The position numbers and the translations under genes were made by a program. Positions 50,300 through 58,990 of a DNA stretch of 64,000 bases are shown one piece after another (the stretch's first letter is position 1; every line of letters begins with the position of its first letter). The DNA is from Nonomuraea dietziae. GTDB lineage: Bacteria > Actinomycetota > Actinomycetes > Streptosporangiales > Streptosporangiaceae. Below the pieces are notes generated by a model that saw nothing but the letters and a program-made list of their open reading frames with translations, searched no databases and was not told the DNA's origin. The stretch covers positions 8,122,001-8,186,000 of the forward strand of contig NZ_JACIBV010000001.1 in the NCBI RefSeq assembly GCF_014195505.1, read 5' to 3'.

Positions 50300-50681
50300 G
50301 AGCAACGAAAGAGACCCCATCGGCACCGTCGCCGACGAGGCGCGCAAGCTGTTCGACACGCTGCAGGGGCGGGCCACCCGTCAGGTCGGCAGGACGGTGT
50401 TCAACTCGTTCACCGGTGGCGGCCGTCAGGACGGGGACGTGTGGGGCGAGGCCGTCGCCGAGCACCCCGAGGGCGAGTACATCTGCCGCGCCTGTCCCGT
50501 CTGCAGGGCGATCGCCGCGCAGAAGGAGTCGGGCGCCGACGTGACAGGGCACCTGATGGCCGCGGGCGGCGAGCTGTTCGCCGCCTTCCGGCAGGCACTG
50601 GACGCGCTGAGCCGTCCGAGCTCCCCCCGAGCGCCCCGCGAGGAGCGGCGCGAGGACGTGGAGCACATCGACCTGGGCTGA
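50292..50681 (+). CDS. DUF5304-like protein with CxxCxxC motif
   Basis: A 129-residue cytosolic protein. The N-terminal half is charged and amphipathic (VADEARKLFDTLQGRATRQV). The middle carries CRACPVCRAIAAQKESGADV, a compact Cys pair set suited to Zn or Fe binding, and the end is acidic (REDVEHIDLG). It is third in the tightly overlapping SRPBCC-ArsA unit (Rv2183c-like position). Role unknown; its co-occurrence with the ATPase suggests a common complex. Confidence 0.82.
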   Translation: MTESNERDPIGTVADEARKLFDTLQGRATRQVGRTVFNSFTGGGRQDGDVWGEAVAEHPEGEYICRACPVCRAIAAQKESGADVTGHLMAAGGELFAAFRQALDALSRPSSPRAPREERREDVEHIDLG

Positions 50682-50710
50682 GGGGCCCGGAAGGAAAGGC
50701 TGGGACGGAC

Positions 50711-51644
50711 ATGTTGACGATCGGTGTGGACATCGGCGGGACCAAGGTCGCCGCGGGTGTGGTGGACGAGAACGGCGCCATCGTCGAGAACGCCCTGCGG
50801 CCCACCCCCGCCGACCGGCCCGACCTGGTGGCGGAGACGGTCGCGGACGTCGTCAAGGAGCTGTCGCGCGGCAAGGACATCGAGGCCGTCGGCGTCGGCG
50901 CGGCGGGCTTCGTCGACGAGACCCGCTCCATCGTCCGTTTCGCGCCCAACCTGGCCTGGCGCGAGGAACCGCTGCAGAAGAAGATCACTGAGCTGATCGG
51001 CCTGCCCGTCGTGGTGGAGAACGACGCCAACGCGATGGCGTGGGCCGAGGCCCCGCTTCGGCGCCGGCAGGGGCGAGAGCCACCTCGTGTGCGTCACCGT
51101 CGGCACCGGCATCGGTGGCGGCATCGTCATCGACGGGCACCTCTACCGCGGCCGCTGGGGCATGGGCGCCGAGCTCGGCCACATGCAGGTCGTGCCGGAG
51201 GGCAGGCTGTGCGGCTGCGGCAACCTCGGGTGCTGGGAGCAGTACGCCAGCGGCAACGCCCTGGTCCGCGAGACCAGGGAGATCGTGGCCAACCAGCCTG
51301 AGCGGGCCACCACCCTGCTCGCACTGGCGGGCGAGACCATCGAGGGCGAAGAGGTCACCGAGGCGGCCAGGCAGGGCGACGAGGCGGCGCTGGCCGCCTT
51401 CGCCTCCATGGCCGACTGGCTGGCCCAGGGCATGGCCGATCTCGCCGCGATCCTCGACCCCGGCCGCTTCATCGTGGGCGGCGGCGTGTCGAGGGCGGCC
51501 GACCTGTTCATCGACAGGACCCGCGAGACGTTCGCGCGCGTGCTGACCGGCAGGGGCCACCGCCCCGTCGCCGACATCAGGCTCGCCGAACTCGGCGCGT
51601 CCGCCGGCCTCGTAGGCGCTGCGGATCTGGCCAGAAGGCGTTAA
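50711..51644 (+). pseudogene. ROK-family glucokinase, single-base frameshift
   Basis: A glucokinase-like ROK kinase (ATP-dependent glucose phosphorylation). The N-terminal half reads GVDIGGTKVAAGVVDENG up to ENDANAMAWAEA. The rest continues in another frame from LVCVTVGTGIGGGI through the zinc site CGCGNLGCWEQYASG to the end at 51644. Deleting one C from the C4 run at 51051-51054 joins them as AEARFGAGRGESHLVCV, giving about 310 residues of normal length. All active-site features are then present, so I suspect a sequence error or a recent indel. It is downstream of DUF5304. Confidence 0.85.
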
Positions 51645-51653
51645 ATTCGCGGG

Positions 51654-52346
51654 GTGACCATCACGGTCGGCACCTACAACGTCCGCGGGATGAAGGACGA
51701 CGTGGCCGCCCTCATCAGGGTGCTCAGCGCCATGCGCGCCGACGTCGTGTGCGTGCAGGAGGCGCCGCGCTTCCTCGGCTGGCGGCGCGACCGCATGAGG
51801 CTGGCCGAGGCGGCGGGGCTACGCGTCGCCGCGGGCCTCAGGCTCGGCAGCGTGGCCGTCTTCGTCGCTCCCGGCGTGCGCGTGCTGCACACCGAGAGCA
51901 GGTTGTTGAAGATCTTCCTAGGTTTGGAGATCAGGGCGATCGCCATCGCCGTCGTCGAGGTCGAAGGGGCGCGCTTCGCCGTCGGCTCGATCCACCTCGA
52001 TCTCGACGAGGCGGCGCGGCTGCGTCACGCCACCGAGGCCGTCGCCATGATCGAGCAGGTCGCGGCCAGGTTCGACGCCGCGATCGTGCTCGCGGGCGAC
52101 ATCAACGAGCAGGACGACAAGACCACCTGGCGCTACATCGCCGCCCGGCTGAGCGACTGCTATCCGAGGGCGCCCAAAGGTAATGGGATGACCTTCACCG
52201 CGAGGAGCCCTGGCAAGCGCATCGACGCGATCTTCGCTGCTCAGGGCCTCCAGGTGGCCTGGTGCGGCGGCGTCGAGGCCGATCCCGCCGACCTTGTGGC
52301 GGCCACCGACCACCTGCCGGTGGTGGCGCGGCTAGTTCGGGGGTAA
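51654..52346 (+). CDS. Endonuclease/exonuclease/phosphatase family protein
   Basis: A 230-residue EEP-fold hydrolase. The motifs are GTYNVRGM, VCVQEAPRFL (catalytic Glu), GSIHLDLDEA, LAGDINEQDDKTTW (GDxN) and the terminal TDHLPVVAR (His). Related proteins act on DNA, RNA or phospholipid phosphodiester bonds. There is no signal peptide, so it is cytosolic. The start is GTG 51654, 10 bases after the glucokinase stop. Confidence 0.88.
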   Translation: MTITVGTYNVRGMKDDVAALIRVLSAMRADVVCVQEAPRFLGWRRDRMRLAEAAGLRVAAGLRLGSVAVFVAPGVRVLHTESRLLKIFLGLEIRAIAIAVVEVEGARFAVGSIHLDLDEAARLRHATEAVAMIEQVAARFDAAIVLAGDINEQDDKTTWRYIAARLSDCYPRAPKGNGMTFTARSPGKRIDAIFAAQGLQVAWCGGVEADPADLVAATDHLPVVARLVRG

Positions 52347-52371
52347 GCCGCGGGTACGCGCCGCTGGGCCG

Positions 52372-52377
52372 TACCAT
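52372..52377 (+). promoter_or_regulatory. Leaderless-type -10 for the secreted propeller protein
   Basis: TACCAT lies 6 bases before ATG 52384 with no Shine-Dalgarno in between, the spacing of leaderless genes. No -35 is visible. Confidence 0.4.
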
Positions 52378-52383
52378 TTGGTC

Positions 52384-53481
52384 ATGACCCGTCGCCTTCG
52401 GCGGCGTGCGCTGTCCCTGTGCGTGGCAACCATCATCTCCGGCCTGCCCGTCGTCGGTGTCGCGCACGCCGAGCCAGCCCGCCCGCCGATCGAGGCGTGG
52501 CAGCGCTCGACCAGCGTGCGCCTCAGCGCTGACAGCTCGCTGACCGACGTCGACGCCCTGTCGGCCGACGAGGTGTGGGCCGTGGGCCAGCAGCAGATCT
52601 GGGACGTGTGGGAGAACCGCGGCGCCGTCGGCCGCTGGAACGGCACCGCCTGGACCGAGGTGCCGATCCGCGACGTCGCGGGGGCAGGCCCGCTGCGCGC
52701 CGTGTCGGCGGTCTCGGCCTCACAGGTGTGGGCGCTGGGCGACGGTCACGACGGCCTGCCGTACCTGGGCAGGGGCGACGCGAGCGGGCTCGACAGGGTC
52801 AGGGTGCCGGGCATGCGGGCAGGCGACTGGCTCGGCGGCCTCGAGGCGCGCACGGACAAGGTCGTCGCGGTCGGCAGCCGCGACGGCAGGGGCCTGCTGC
52901 TCACCGGGCAGGACGGCAAGTGGACCTTCCAGGAGACCAAGGAGGAGGGCGCGCTCTACGCGGTCTCCGGCTCCTTCGCGGTCGGCGACACCGGCAAGGC
53001 GCCGCTGATCATGCGCCAGTCCGACGGCGAGTGGAGCTCGATGGCGCTGCCGCCCATCCCAGGCGGCTACCTGCGCGACATCCACGTCGACGGCAAGCGG
53101 GCGATGGCCGTGGGCGGCGTCTACAGCCAGTCGGGCGTGGTCACGCCGCTGGTGCTCACCTGGAACGGCAAGCGGTGGACCCGCGCCGAGCTCCCCAGCT
53201 CGCGCGCCAGGCTCTACGGCGTGACGGGCGACGGCAAGGGCCGCTTCTGGATCTCGGGATACGACCCCGACCACGAGGCGGAGGCCTACCTGCTGCGCTA
53301 CGAGAAGCGTCGCTGGGAGATCATCAGGGGCGGCCCCGACGCCGCCAGGGGCAGCGTACGGCTGCAGGCGGTGACCCACCTGCCGGGCACGGGCGGGGTG
53401 TGGGCGGTCGGCCACATCGTGGACGCGAACGACCGCTACACCGACGTCGTCGAGGCCTTCGCGCGGTCGTCGGCTAAATGA
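52384..53481 (+). CDS. Secreted beta-propeller-like hypothetical protein
   Basis: 365 residues with a clear signal peptide (MTRRLRRRALSLCVATIISG to VAHAEPARPP). The rest is a run of about six beta-propeller blades with repeats of the form VWAVG.. / VWALG.. / VVAVGSR.. / GVWAVGHI and Trp-rich strands (WNGKRWTRAEL). Such proteins are common and uncharacterised in Streptosporangiales. There is no catalytic motif. It is convergent with the membrane protein at 53474, overlapping by 8 bases. Confidence 0.85.
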   Translation: MTRRLRRRALSLCVATIISGLPVVGVAHAEPARPPIEAWQRSTSVRLSADSSLTDVDALSADEVWAVGQQQIWDVWENRGAVGRWNGTAWTEVPIRDVAGAGPLRAVSAVSASQVWALGDGHDGLPYLGRGDASGLDRVRVPGMRAGDWLGGLEARTDKVVAVGSRDGRGLLLTGQDGKWTFQETKEEGALYAVSGSFAVGDTGKAPLIMRQSDGEWSSMALPPIPGGYLRDIHVDGKRAMAVGGVYSQSGVVTPLVLTWNGKRWTRAELPSSRARLYGVTGDGKGRFWISGYDPDHEAEAYLLRYEKRRWEIIRGGPDAARGSVRLQAVTHLPGTGGVWAVGHIVDANDRYTDVVEAFARSSAK

Positions 53482-53926
53482 CCGCGCCGTCGTCCCAGCC
53501 CGAGTCGTTGGGCGGGCCGTCGCCCATGCGCACCACCAGCGCGACGAAGCCGCCGATGAAGGCGGCCACCGCGGTGAACAGCGCCCACCCCTGCATGTCC
53601 CATCCGCTCATGGCCGCCACCAGCAGGTAGGCGGGGCCGCCGAACAGCGCCACCCACGCCAGCTTGGTGGTCAGGTCGACCTTGGGCAGCGGCGGAGGAG
53701 GCTCGGGCACGTAGTGGCCCTCTTCGTCCTCTTCCTGCTCGGGCTCGGACTCGGGCTCGTCGTCCTCGAACTCGGAGGCCTTGACCACCCTGCGGGTCGG
53801 CTCGGGCTCGGGCTCCTCCAGCGAGAGGTTCTCGCTGTCGGGCCACGGCTGCTCGGCCGAGTCCGGCTGGTTGTAGGACGCGACGATCTGACGCCAGACC
53901 TCGTCCTCGTCACTCTGTGGCGTCAC
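53474..53926 (-). CDS. Acidic-N-terminus membrane protein (hypothetical)
   Basis: 150 residues. The first 75 are cytosolic, very acidic (EPEPEPTRRVVKASEFEDDEP, then EEDEEG), with a Pro-rich joint (PEPPPPLPK). Two membrane helices follow (LAWVALFGGPAYLLVAAM and ALFTAVAAFIGGFVALVVR). No family recognised with confidence. It stands next to an alpha/beta hydrolase on the same strand. Confidence 0.78.
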   Translation of the reverse strand: MTPQSDEDEVWRQIVASYNQPDSAEQPWPDSENLSLEEPEPEPTRRVVKASEFEDDEPESEPEQEEDEEGHYVPEPPPPLPKVDLTTKLAWVALFGGPAYLLVAAMSGWDMQGWALFTAVAAFIGGFVALVVRMGDGPPNDSGWDDGAVI

Positions 53927-53968
53927 GTCACATCCTTCACGAAGATCGCACTTTCCCCCTGGGAGCGA

Positions 53969-54727
53969 TCAGTCCCTCTGCAAGGGTACCGAGGCGTGTG
54001 TCCTGATGAAGTCCAGGCTCCCGGCAAAGATCCTGTCGGCATCGTTGTCGAGCGTCGCAACATGGTAGCTATCGGGGAGCTCCTCGACCGTCACTCCGGC
54101 GACCCGCTCGCGCAGGATCGCCACGCTTGTGGGTTTGACCACGTGATCCTCGGGGCTGTGGAACACCAGCACCGGACAGACGAGCGTGTCGAGATCGGCC
54201 TGCACCTTCGACCACAGCCACGGCAGCGTCGCCGCCGCCTTGACGGGGGTGCGCGTGTAGGCCAGCTCGACCGCTCCCGGCTTCTTGATGTCGTTGGCCA
54301 CACCCGGGACCGACGAGACGAACCATTTCAGCACCGGCGCGAGACGCAGCAGCGGCACGTCGTTGGCGATCGAGGGGTTGACCACGATCACGCCCTTGAC
54401 GCCCGCCCCGTGCACCTCGGCCAGCCGTAAGGCCATGCAGCCGCCCAGCGAGAGCCCCGCCACGAACACCTCGGCACACTGGCCGCGAAGGTCCTCGAAG
54501 GCCTTCTCCAGCTCGGCGTACCAGTCCTCCCAGCGGGTGCGGCTCATCTCCTGCCAGGTGGTGCCGTGTCCCGGCAGCCTGGGCAGCGACACGCTGAGCC
54601 CGTGCGCGGCGAGATGCTCGCCCCACGGACGCAGCGACTGCGGCGTGCCGGTGAAGCCGTGGCAGAGCAGCACGCCGACCTGTCCGGCCTCGTGACGGTA
54701 CGGCTCAGCACCTGGCATGACCGGCAT
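53969..54727 (-). CDS. Alpha/beta-hydrolase carboxylesterase (Est30-like)
   Basis: A 252-residue serine hydrolase. It has the oxyanion segment CHGFTGTPQS, nucleophile elbow GLSLGGCMALR (Ser), acid in HSPEDHVVKP (Asp) and the base in LPDSYHVATLDND (His), a full triad. I start it at ATG 54727 after AAGGAG with 5-base spacing; the frame continues upstream to 54775. It probably acts on short-chain or mono-acyl esters. It is divergent from plsC. Confidence 0.9.
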   Translation of the reverse strand: MPVMPGAEPYRHEAGQVGVLLCHGFTGTPQSLRPWGEHLAAHGLSVSLPRLPGHGTTWQEMSRTRWEDWYAELEKAFEDLRGQCAEVFVAGLSLGGCMALRLAEVHGAGVKGVIVVNPSIANDVPLLRLAPVLKWFVSSVPGVANDIKKPGAVELAYTRTPVKAAATLPWLWSKVQADLDTLVCPVLVFHSPEDHVVKPTSVAILRERVAGVTVEELPDSYHVATLDNDADRIFAGSLDFIRTHASVPLQRD

Positions 54728-54866
54728 AACCGCTCCTTGTTGGGAAATCATCCCCGATTTGCCCGATCGTCGCATGATATGGGGGAGTTGCGCGAGTGGT
54801 GGTGTAGGAGGTTCGCCCCCGAGATGCGAAGATGATGAGCGACCAATTCTAAGGAGGGGTGGCCAG

Positions 54867-55568
54867 GTGTTCTATTGGGTGGTCAAGGCCATCTTGGCGC
54901 CGTTCCTGCATCTGGTCTTCAGGCCGTGGGCCGAGGGCCTCGACAACGTGCCGCGTCACGGCCCGGTCATCCTGGCGGGCAACCACCTGTCCTTCGCCGA
55001 CCACTTCTTCGGCGCGCTCCACCTGCCGCGCAAGGTCATCTCGCTCGGCAAGTCCGACTACTTCACAGGGCGCGGGCTCAAGGGCTTCTTCACCCGGCTG
55101 TTCTTCAGCGGGGTGGGCACCGTCCCGATCGATCGCTCGGGCGGCAAGGCCAGCGAGGCGGCGCTGCGCACCGGCAAGCGCATCCTGGCCGAGGGCAACG
55201 TGCTCGGCATCTACCCCGAGGGCACCCGCTCGCCCGACGGCCGCCTCTACAAGGGCAAGACCGGCGTGGCCAGGCTCGCGCTGGAGTCACGGGCCCCTGT
55301 CATCCCCTGGGCGATGGTCAACACCTTCGAGATGATGCCTCCGGGGCGTCCGCTGCCCAAGTTCGGCATCAGGCCGGGCGTGCGGTTCGGCAAGCCGCTC
55401 GACTTCTCCCGCTACTACGGGATGGAGGACGACAGGCTCGTCCTCAGGGCCGTCACCGACGAGATCATGTACGCGCTGATGGAGCTGTCAGGCCAGGAGT
55501 ACGTCGACAAATACGCCGCCAGCGCCAGGATCGAGATGGAGCGGGCCAGGCGCGAGTCGGTCGGCTGA
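54867..55568 (+). CDS. 1-acyl-sn-glycerol-3-phosphate acyltransferase (PlsC family, Rv2182c-like)
   Basis: A 233-residue membrane-associated acyltransferase. The catalytic HX4D is NHLSFADHFF and the acyl-acceptor motif is YPEGTRSPDG, then VPWAMV-like IPWAMVNTFEM. The N-terminal helix (YWVVKAILAPFLHLVF) anchors it. It makes phosphatidic acid or acts on a related lysolipid. The start is GTG 54867, 9 bases after AAGGAGG. It ends 9 bases from the convergent methyltransferase gene. Confidence 0.93.
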   Translation: MFYWVVKAILAPFLHLVFRPWAEGLDNVPRHGPVILAGNHLSFADHFFGALHLPRKVISLGKSDYFTGRGLKGFFTRLFFSGVGTVPIDRSGGKASEAALRTGKRILAEGNVLGIYPEGTRSPDGRLYKGKTGVARLALESRAPVIPWAMVNTFEMMPPGRPLPKFGIRPGVRFGKPLDFSRYYGMEDDRLVLRAVTDEIMYALMELSGQEYVDKYAASARIEMERARRESVG

Positions 55569-55577
55569 CCGCCTGGC

Positions 55578-56447
55578 TCACGCGGCGATCGCGGCGCGCA
55601 CCCTCCTGATGTGCGCGGGCGTCGTACGGCAGCAGCCGCCGATGAGCGCGGCTCCCATCTCCTGCCACCGCCTGGCGGCCTCGCCGTACTCCGTGGCGTC
55701 GGCCACGCCACGCCAGCGCTGCGCCTCCGCGTCCCACGTCTCGCCCGAGTTGGGGTAGACGACGACCGTGAACCCGGTCAGCTCGGTGATGAGGCCGGGG
55801 ATGTACGACGGCGAGGTGCAGTTGACGCCCACGGCGATCACCTGCGGGCTGTCGGCCAGCACGGACACGGCCTGCCTGATGGGCGTGCCGTCGTTGAGGT
55901 GCTGCGCGTCGCGGCAGGAGAAGGCGATCCACGCCTTCACCTCGGGGGTCTCCTTCAGCAGGCGGCTGATCGCCCTGGCCTCGGCGAAGGAGGGGATGGT
56001 CTCGCAGGCCAGCAGGTCGGCTCCGGCCTCGGCGAGGATCTCCCATCGGGGACGGTGCCAGTCGAGCAGGCCGTCCTCGTCGAGGTCGTAGTCGCCGGTG
56101 TACTCCGCGCCGTTGGCCAGGTAGGCGCCGTAGGGGCCGACGCTGGCGGCCACCAGGCCGCCACCTGCCTCGTCCCTCGCCTGGGCGGCCAGATCGACGG
56201 ACAGGGCGATGAGGCGGGCCGCCTCCTGCCGGGTCATGCCACGGCGGACGAACGCCGGGAGCGAGGCCTGGTAGCTGGCGGTGGTGGCCACTTGCGCGCC
56301 GGCCGCGAAGTAGTCGGCGTGGACCTGACGGATGAGGTCGGGGTCTTCGAGCAGGAGGCGGGCCGACCAGAGCTCGTCGCGCAGGTCGGCGCCGAGGGCT
56401 TCGAGGTGGGTGGCAAGGCCGCCATCCAGGACAAGTGTGCTCACCAT
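55578..56447 (-). CDS. mmuM: Homocysteine S-methyltransferase
   Basis: A 289-residue zinc-dependent methyltransferase that moves the methyl of S-methylmethionine (or SAM) to homocysteine. It has VLDGGLATHLEA, the zinc Cys in GVNCTSPSYI and the Cys pair GGCCRTTPAHIRRV near the C terminus. Length and order fit MmuM. The transporter MmuP is not adjacent, so SAM may be the methyl donor. The 56448-56635 gap holds the vWA-gene terminator. Confidence 0.93.
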   Translation of the reverse strand: MVSTLVLDGGLATHLEALGADLRDELWSARLLLEDPDLIRQVHADYFAAGAQVATTASYQASLPAFVRRGMTRQEAARLIALSVDLAAQARDEAGGGLVAASVGPYGAYLANGAEYTGDYDLDEDGLLDWHRPRWEILAEAGADLLACETIPSFAEARAISRLLKETPEVKAWIAFSCRDAQHLNDGTPIRQAVSVLADSPQVIAVGVNCTSPSYIPGLITELTGFTVVVYPNSGETWDAEAQRWRGVADATEYGEAARRWQEMGAALIGGCCRTTPAHIRRVRAAIAA

Positions 56448-56586
56448 GCCACCTTATTCGGTGTCTTTGATGGCTTCTGCGGTGTGATGTCGGGCTTGAG
56501 GTTCAGGGGAACCGAGTGACATGGCTGGTGGAAAACAACGGCTGTGTTTGGTCCTCCCTTGGCCCTGATTTCAACGGGTCGGCCCC

Positions 56587-56621
56587 GGCCGGCTGCGCGC
56601 CCCGTGGACGCGCAGCCGGCC
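56587..56621 (-). terminator. Terminator of the MerR-VIT/vWA operon
   Basis: A 13-bp perfect stem (56587-56599 with 56609-56621) with a 9-base loop lies 14 bases after the VIT/vWA stop on the reverse strand. No T run is needed for GC-rich actinomycete stems. Confidence 0.75.
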
Positions 56622-56635
56622 TCCGTGCCGTCCGG

Positions 56636-58990
56636 TCAGCCGCGTTTCCAGAACGGGCGTCGCTCGGTCGCCTCCGGGACGCCGCCCGTGAGCCGGGTCA
56701 GGACCTCGACCGCGCGCGCCCACAGCGCGTCCGCGTCGGCGCCGGGACGCTCGGCCGCCTCCAGCTCGTGGGCCAGGGCGGACAGCTCGTCGTGGCCGCC
56801 CAGGTAGGAGGCGAGGGCGGCCAGCCGGCTGCCGAGATCGGCCAGGTACTCCAGACGGCCGGTGGTCACGGTCCTCAGTCGCTCGAGCTCGGCGAGCAGT
56901 TGCGGCAGGATCGCGTCGAGCCGGTGCCTGACGGGCGCCTGCGGCGGCACCGCCTTGCCGAAGCCCAGCTTGGGCATGCCCCCGGAGCGCGGGGCAGGGC
57001 CGGCGGCGCGGACGGCGCCGGAGCCGCCGAAGGCTTCGAGCGCCGAGGCCTCGGGCGCGAAGCCCCCTGGCGCCTGCGGCGCGGCGGCGGCCATGGTCGT
57101 GAACATCATGCCGGAGGCGGCGGGCATGGCGGGCAGTTCCCAGCCGCTCGGCGGCTCGACCGGCTGGATCACCCGATGCTCGGGAGCGCCGTCGGCGACC
57201 TGCCGGGTGTCGACGGCGACGTAGGCGGTGAAGCGGCACAGCACGCCGTAGGTGGTCGAGGTCCGCACGATCTCCTGTTCGAGGTCGTGCTCGCCCATCG
57301 CGTAGCCGTCCTCGAGAGCGCGCAGCTGGGCGCGCGCCCAGACGGCGCCGATGGCGGGGTCGCGGACGACGGTGCCGGGAACGGTCTGCTCCCACGGCCT
57401 GCCACCGGCCAGCCCATGGATCGTGACCGCCTCCGTGCCCTGAGCGGGGGCGGCGTCGCGGTAGCGGCCGGACACCGTCAGCGGGACGCCGGGGAAGATC
57501 GAGCCCAGGTGGCTCACCGTGCCGGGCTCGAGGTCGAGGCCCTTGAGCGACAGATCGGTCACCAGCGGAGCGCCGATGCGGCGGTGGATCTGCTCCATGG
57601 CGGCGTCGAGACGGTCCTCCGACTCGACCAGCTCGCACCGTCCTGCGCCGAGCCCCGCCAGCCTGCCGAGGAAGCCCGCGTTGACCGCCCTGTCGATGCC
57701 CACGACGTGCACGCGCATCGCCGACAGCGCGCCGCCCGCCTGTTCGAGGATCTGGTCCTCGTTGCCGACCTGGCCGTCGGTGACCAGCACCACGACGCGA
57801 TCCCTCGGGCCGCCGCGCCCTGCGGCGCCGGGGGCGGGCTGCTCCTCGGCGGCGGAGGCGGTGCTGAGCAGCGAGATGGCCTGGTGGAGAGGGGCGAGCA
57901 GTTCGGTGCCCCCTCGGGCGTCCACGCGGGACAGGTGTTCGACGGCGCGGTAGCGGTTGCGGTCGGAGGCGGGGCGCAGCCCCTCGAACGCCTGCTCCAC
58001 CACCGAGTCGAAGGTCAGCACCGCGAACCTGTCGTCAGAGGTGAGGGTGTCGACGATGCGCGCGGCGGCCCTGCGCGCGGCGACCATCTTCCAGCCCGTC
58101 ATGCTGCCCGAGCGGTCGAGCAGGAGCACCACGTCGCGTGGCACGCGGGTCTCCTCCACGGCGGGCGGCACGACGGTCAGGTGGAAGGCGCCCTCGCCGT
58201 CGAGCAGCAGCGCCGTCGAGGCCTCGAAGGCCAGGCGGAGAATGAAGTCGCGGTCGAGGCGCTCGCCGGGCCGCAGTTCGACCGTGGTGCCCTCGCGCTG
58301 GACGAGGTGCAGGCTGGAGGCCATCTCCTTCAGCTCGAGGCCGGCGGGGTCGACGTCGGCGCGCAGCGAGAGCCGTACCGGATGGGGGAAGCCGGGCAGG
58401 AGCACCGGCGGGGTGATGCGGGAGGCGTCGGGAACCGCGTCGGTGTCGGGGGCCACGCCGCCGCCCGCGGGAGAGCCGTCGAGGGGGGAGCCGGGGATGT
58501 AGCGGGGGGCGACGACGAGCGGGAAGCGGAAGGTGGCCGCGCCGTCCTCGTACGGTAGGGGCTGGCTCAGCGTGAGGCGCACCGTGACGCGCTCACCCGG
58601 CAGGATGTTGCCGACGGTGATCGTGAAGACGTCGGGCCTGTCCTCCTCGGCCAGCGCCGCCCTCCTGCCCTCGCTCAGCGCTCTGTCGTAGTCGGCCCTG
58701 GCCTGGCCGCGCTCCTTCAGCAGGCCCTCGACGACCCGGCCGTCGGCCTCCATCGTGAACGCGGTCACGGCCGCCCTGTCCGGCAGCGGGAAGACGTAGG
58801 TCGCCTCGAGCGTGACGTCGAACGGGTTGCGGAAGCCCTGCGCCACCTCCACGCCCGCGATCAGGCCCGAGATGCGCGCGGCGACGTCGACGCTCTCCAG
58901 CGGGAGGTTGCCGCGCTCGGTTCGCAGCGCCCCCATGCCGGCGTCCGGCTCGGGCAGGCACTGGGCGGGGTCCAGCGAAATGATCTTCAT
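56636..58990 (-). CDS. VIT and von Willebrand factor A domain protein
   Basis: 784 residues. An N-terminal VIT domain (about 20-150; VAQGFRNPFDVTLEATYVFP, GERVTVRLTLSQPLPY) precedes a vWA domain (about 285-460). The MIDAS metal site is intact: DRSGSM (Asp292, Ser294, Ser296) and VLVTDGQVGNEDQ. The C-terminal third is Ala/Pro/Met-rich and ends in a helical region. The layout is that of inter-alpha-trypsin-inhibitor heavy chains. There is no signal peptide, so it is cytosolic. The start is ATG 58990, overlapping the MerR stop (ATGA). Confidence 0.92.
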   Translation of the reverse strand: MKIISLDPAQCLPEPDAGMGALRTERGNLPLESVDVAARISGLIAGVEVAQGFRNPFDVTLEATYVFPLPDRAAVTAFTMEADGRVVEGLLKERGQARADYDRALSEGRRAALAEEDRPDVFTITVGNILPGERVTVRLTLSQPLPYEDGAATFRFPLVVAPRYIPGSPLDGSPAGGGVAPDTDAVPDASRITPPVLLPGFPHPVRLSLRADVDPAGLELKEMASSLHLVQREGTTVELRPGERLDRDFILRLAFEASTALLLDGEGAFHLTVVPPAVEETRVPRDVVLLLDRSGSMTGWKMVAARRAAARIVDTLTSDDRFAVLTFDSVVEQAFEGLRPASDRNRYRAVEHLSRVDARGGTELLAPLHQAISLLSTASAAEEQPAPGAAGRGGPRDRVVVLVTDGQVGNEDQILEQAGGALSAMRVHVVGIDRAVNAGFLGRLAGLGAGRCELVESEDRLDAAMEQIHRRIGAPLVTDLSLKGLDLEPGTVSHLGSIFPGVPLTVSGRYRDAAPAQGTEAVTIHGLAGGRPWEQTVPGTVVRDPAIGAVWARAQLRALEDGYAMGEHDLEQEIVRTSTTYGVLCRFTAYVAVDTRQVADGAPEHRVIQPVEPPSGWELPAMPAASGMMFTTMAAAAPQAPGGFAPEASALEAFGGSGAVRAAGPAPRSGGMPKLGFGKAVPPQAPVRHRLDAILPQLLAELERLRTVTTGRLEYLADLGSRLAALASYLGGHDELSALAHELEAAERPGADADALWARAVEVLTRLTGGVPEATERRPFWKRG

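Noticed and set aside
56516..58558. Open frame of 680 codons opposite the VIT/vWA gene
   Set aside because: No ribosome site, no recognisable fold; the reverse strand carries an intact multi-domain protein.
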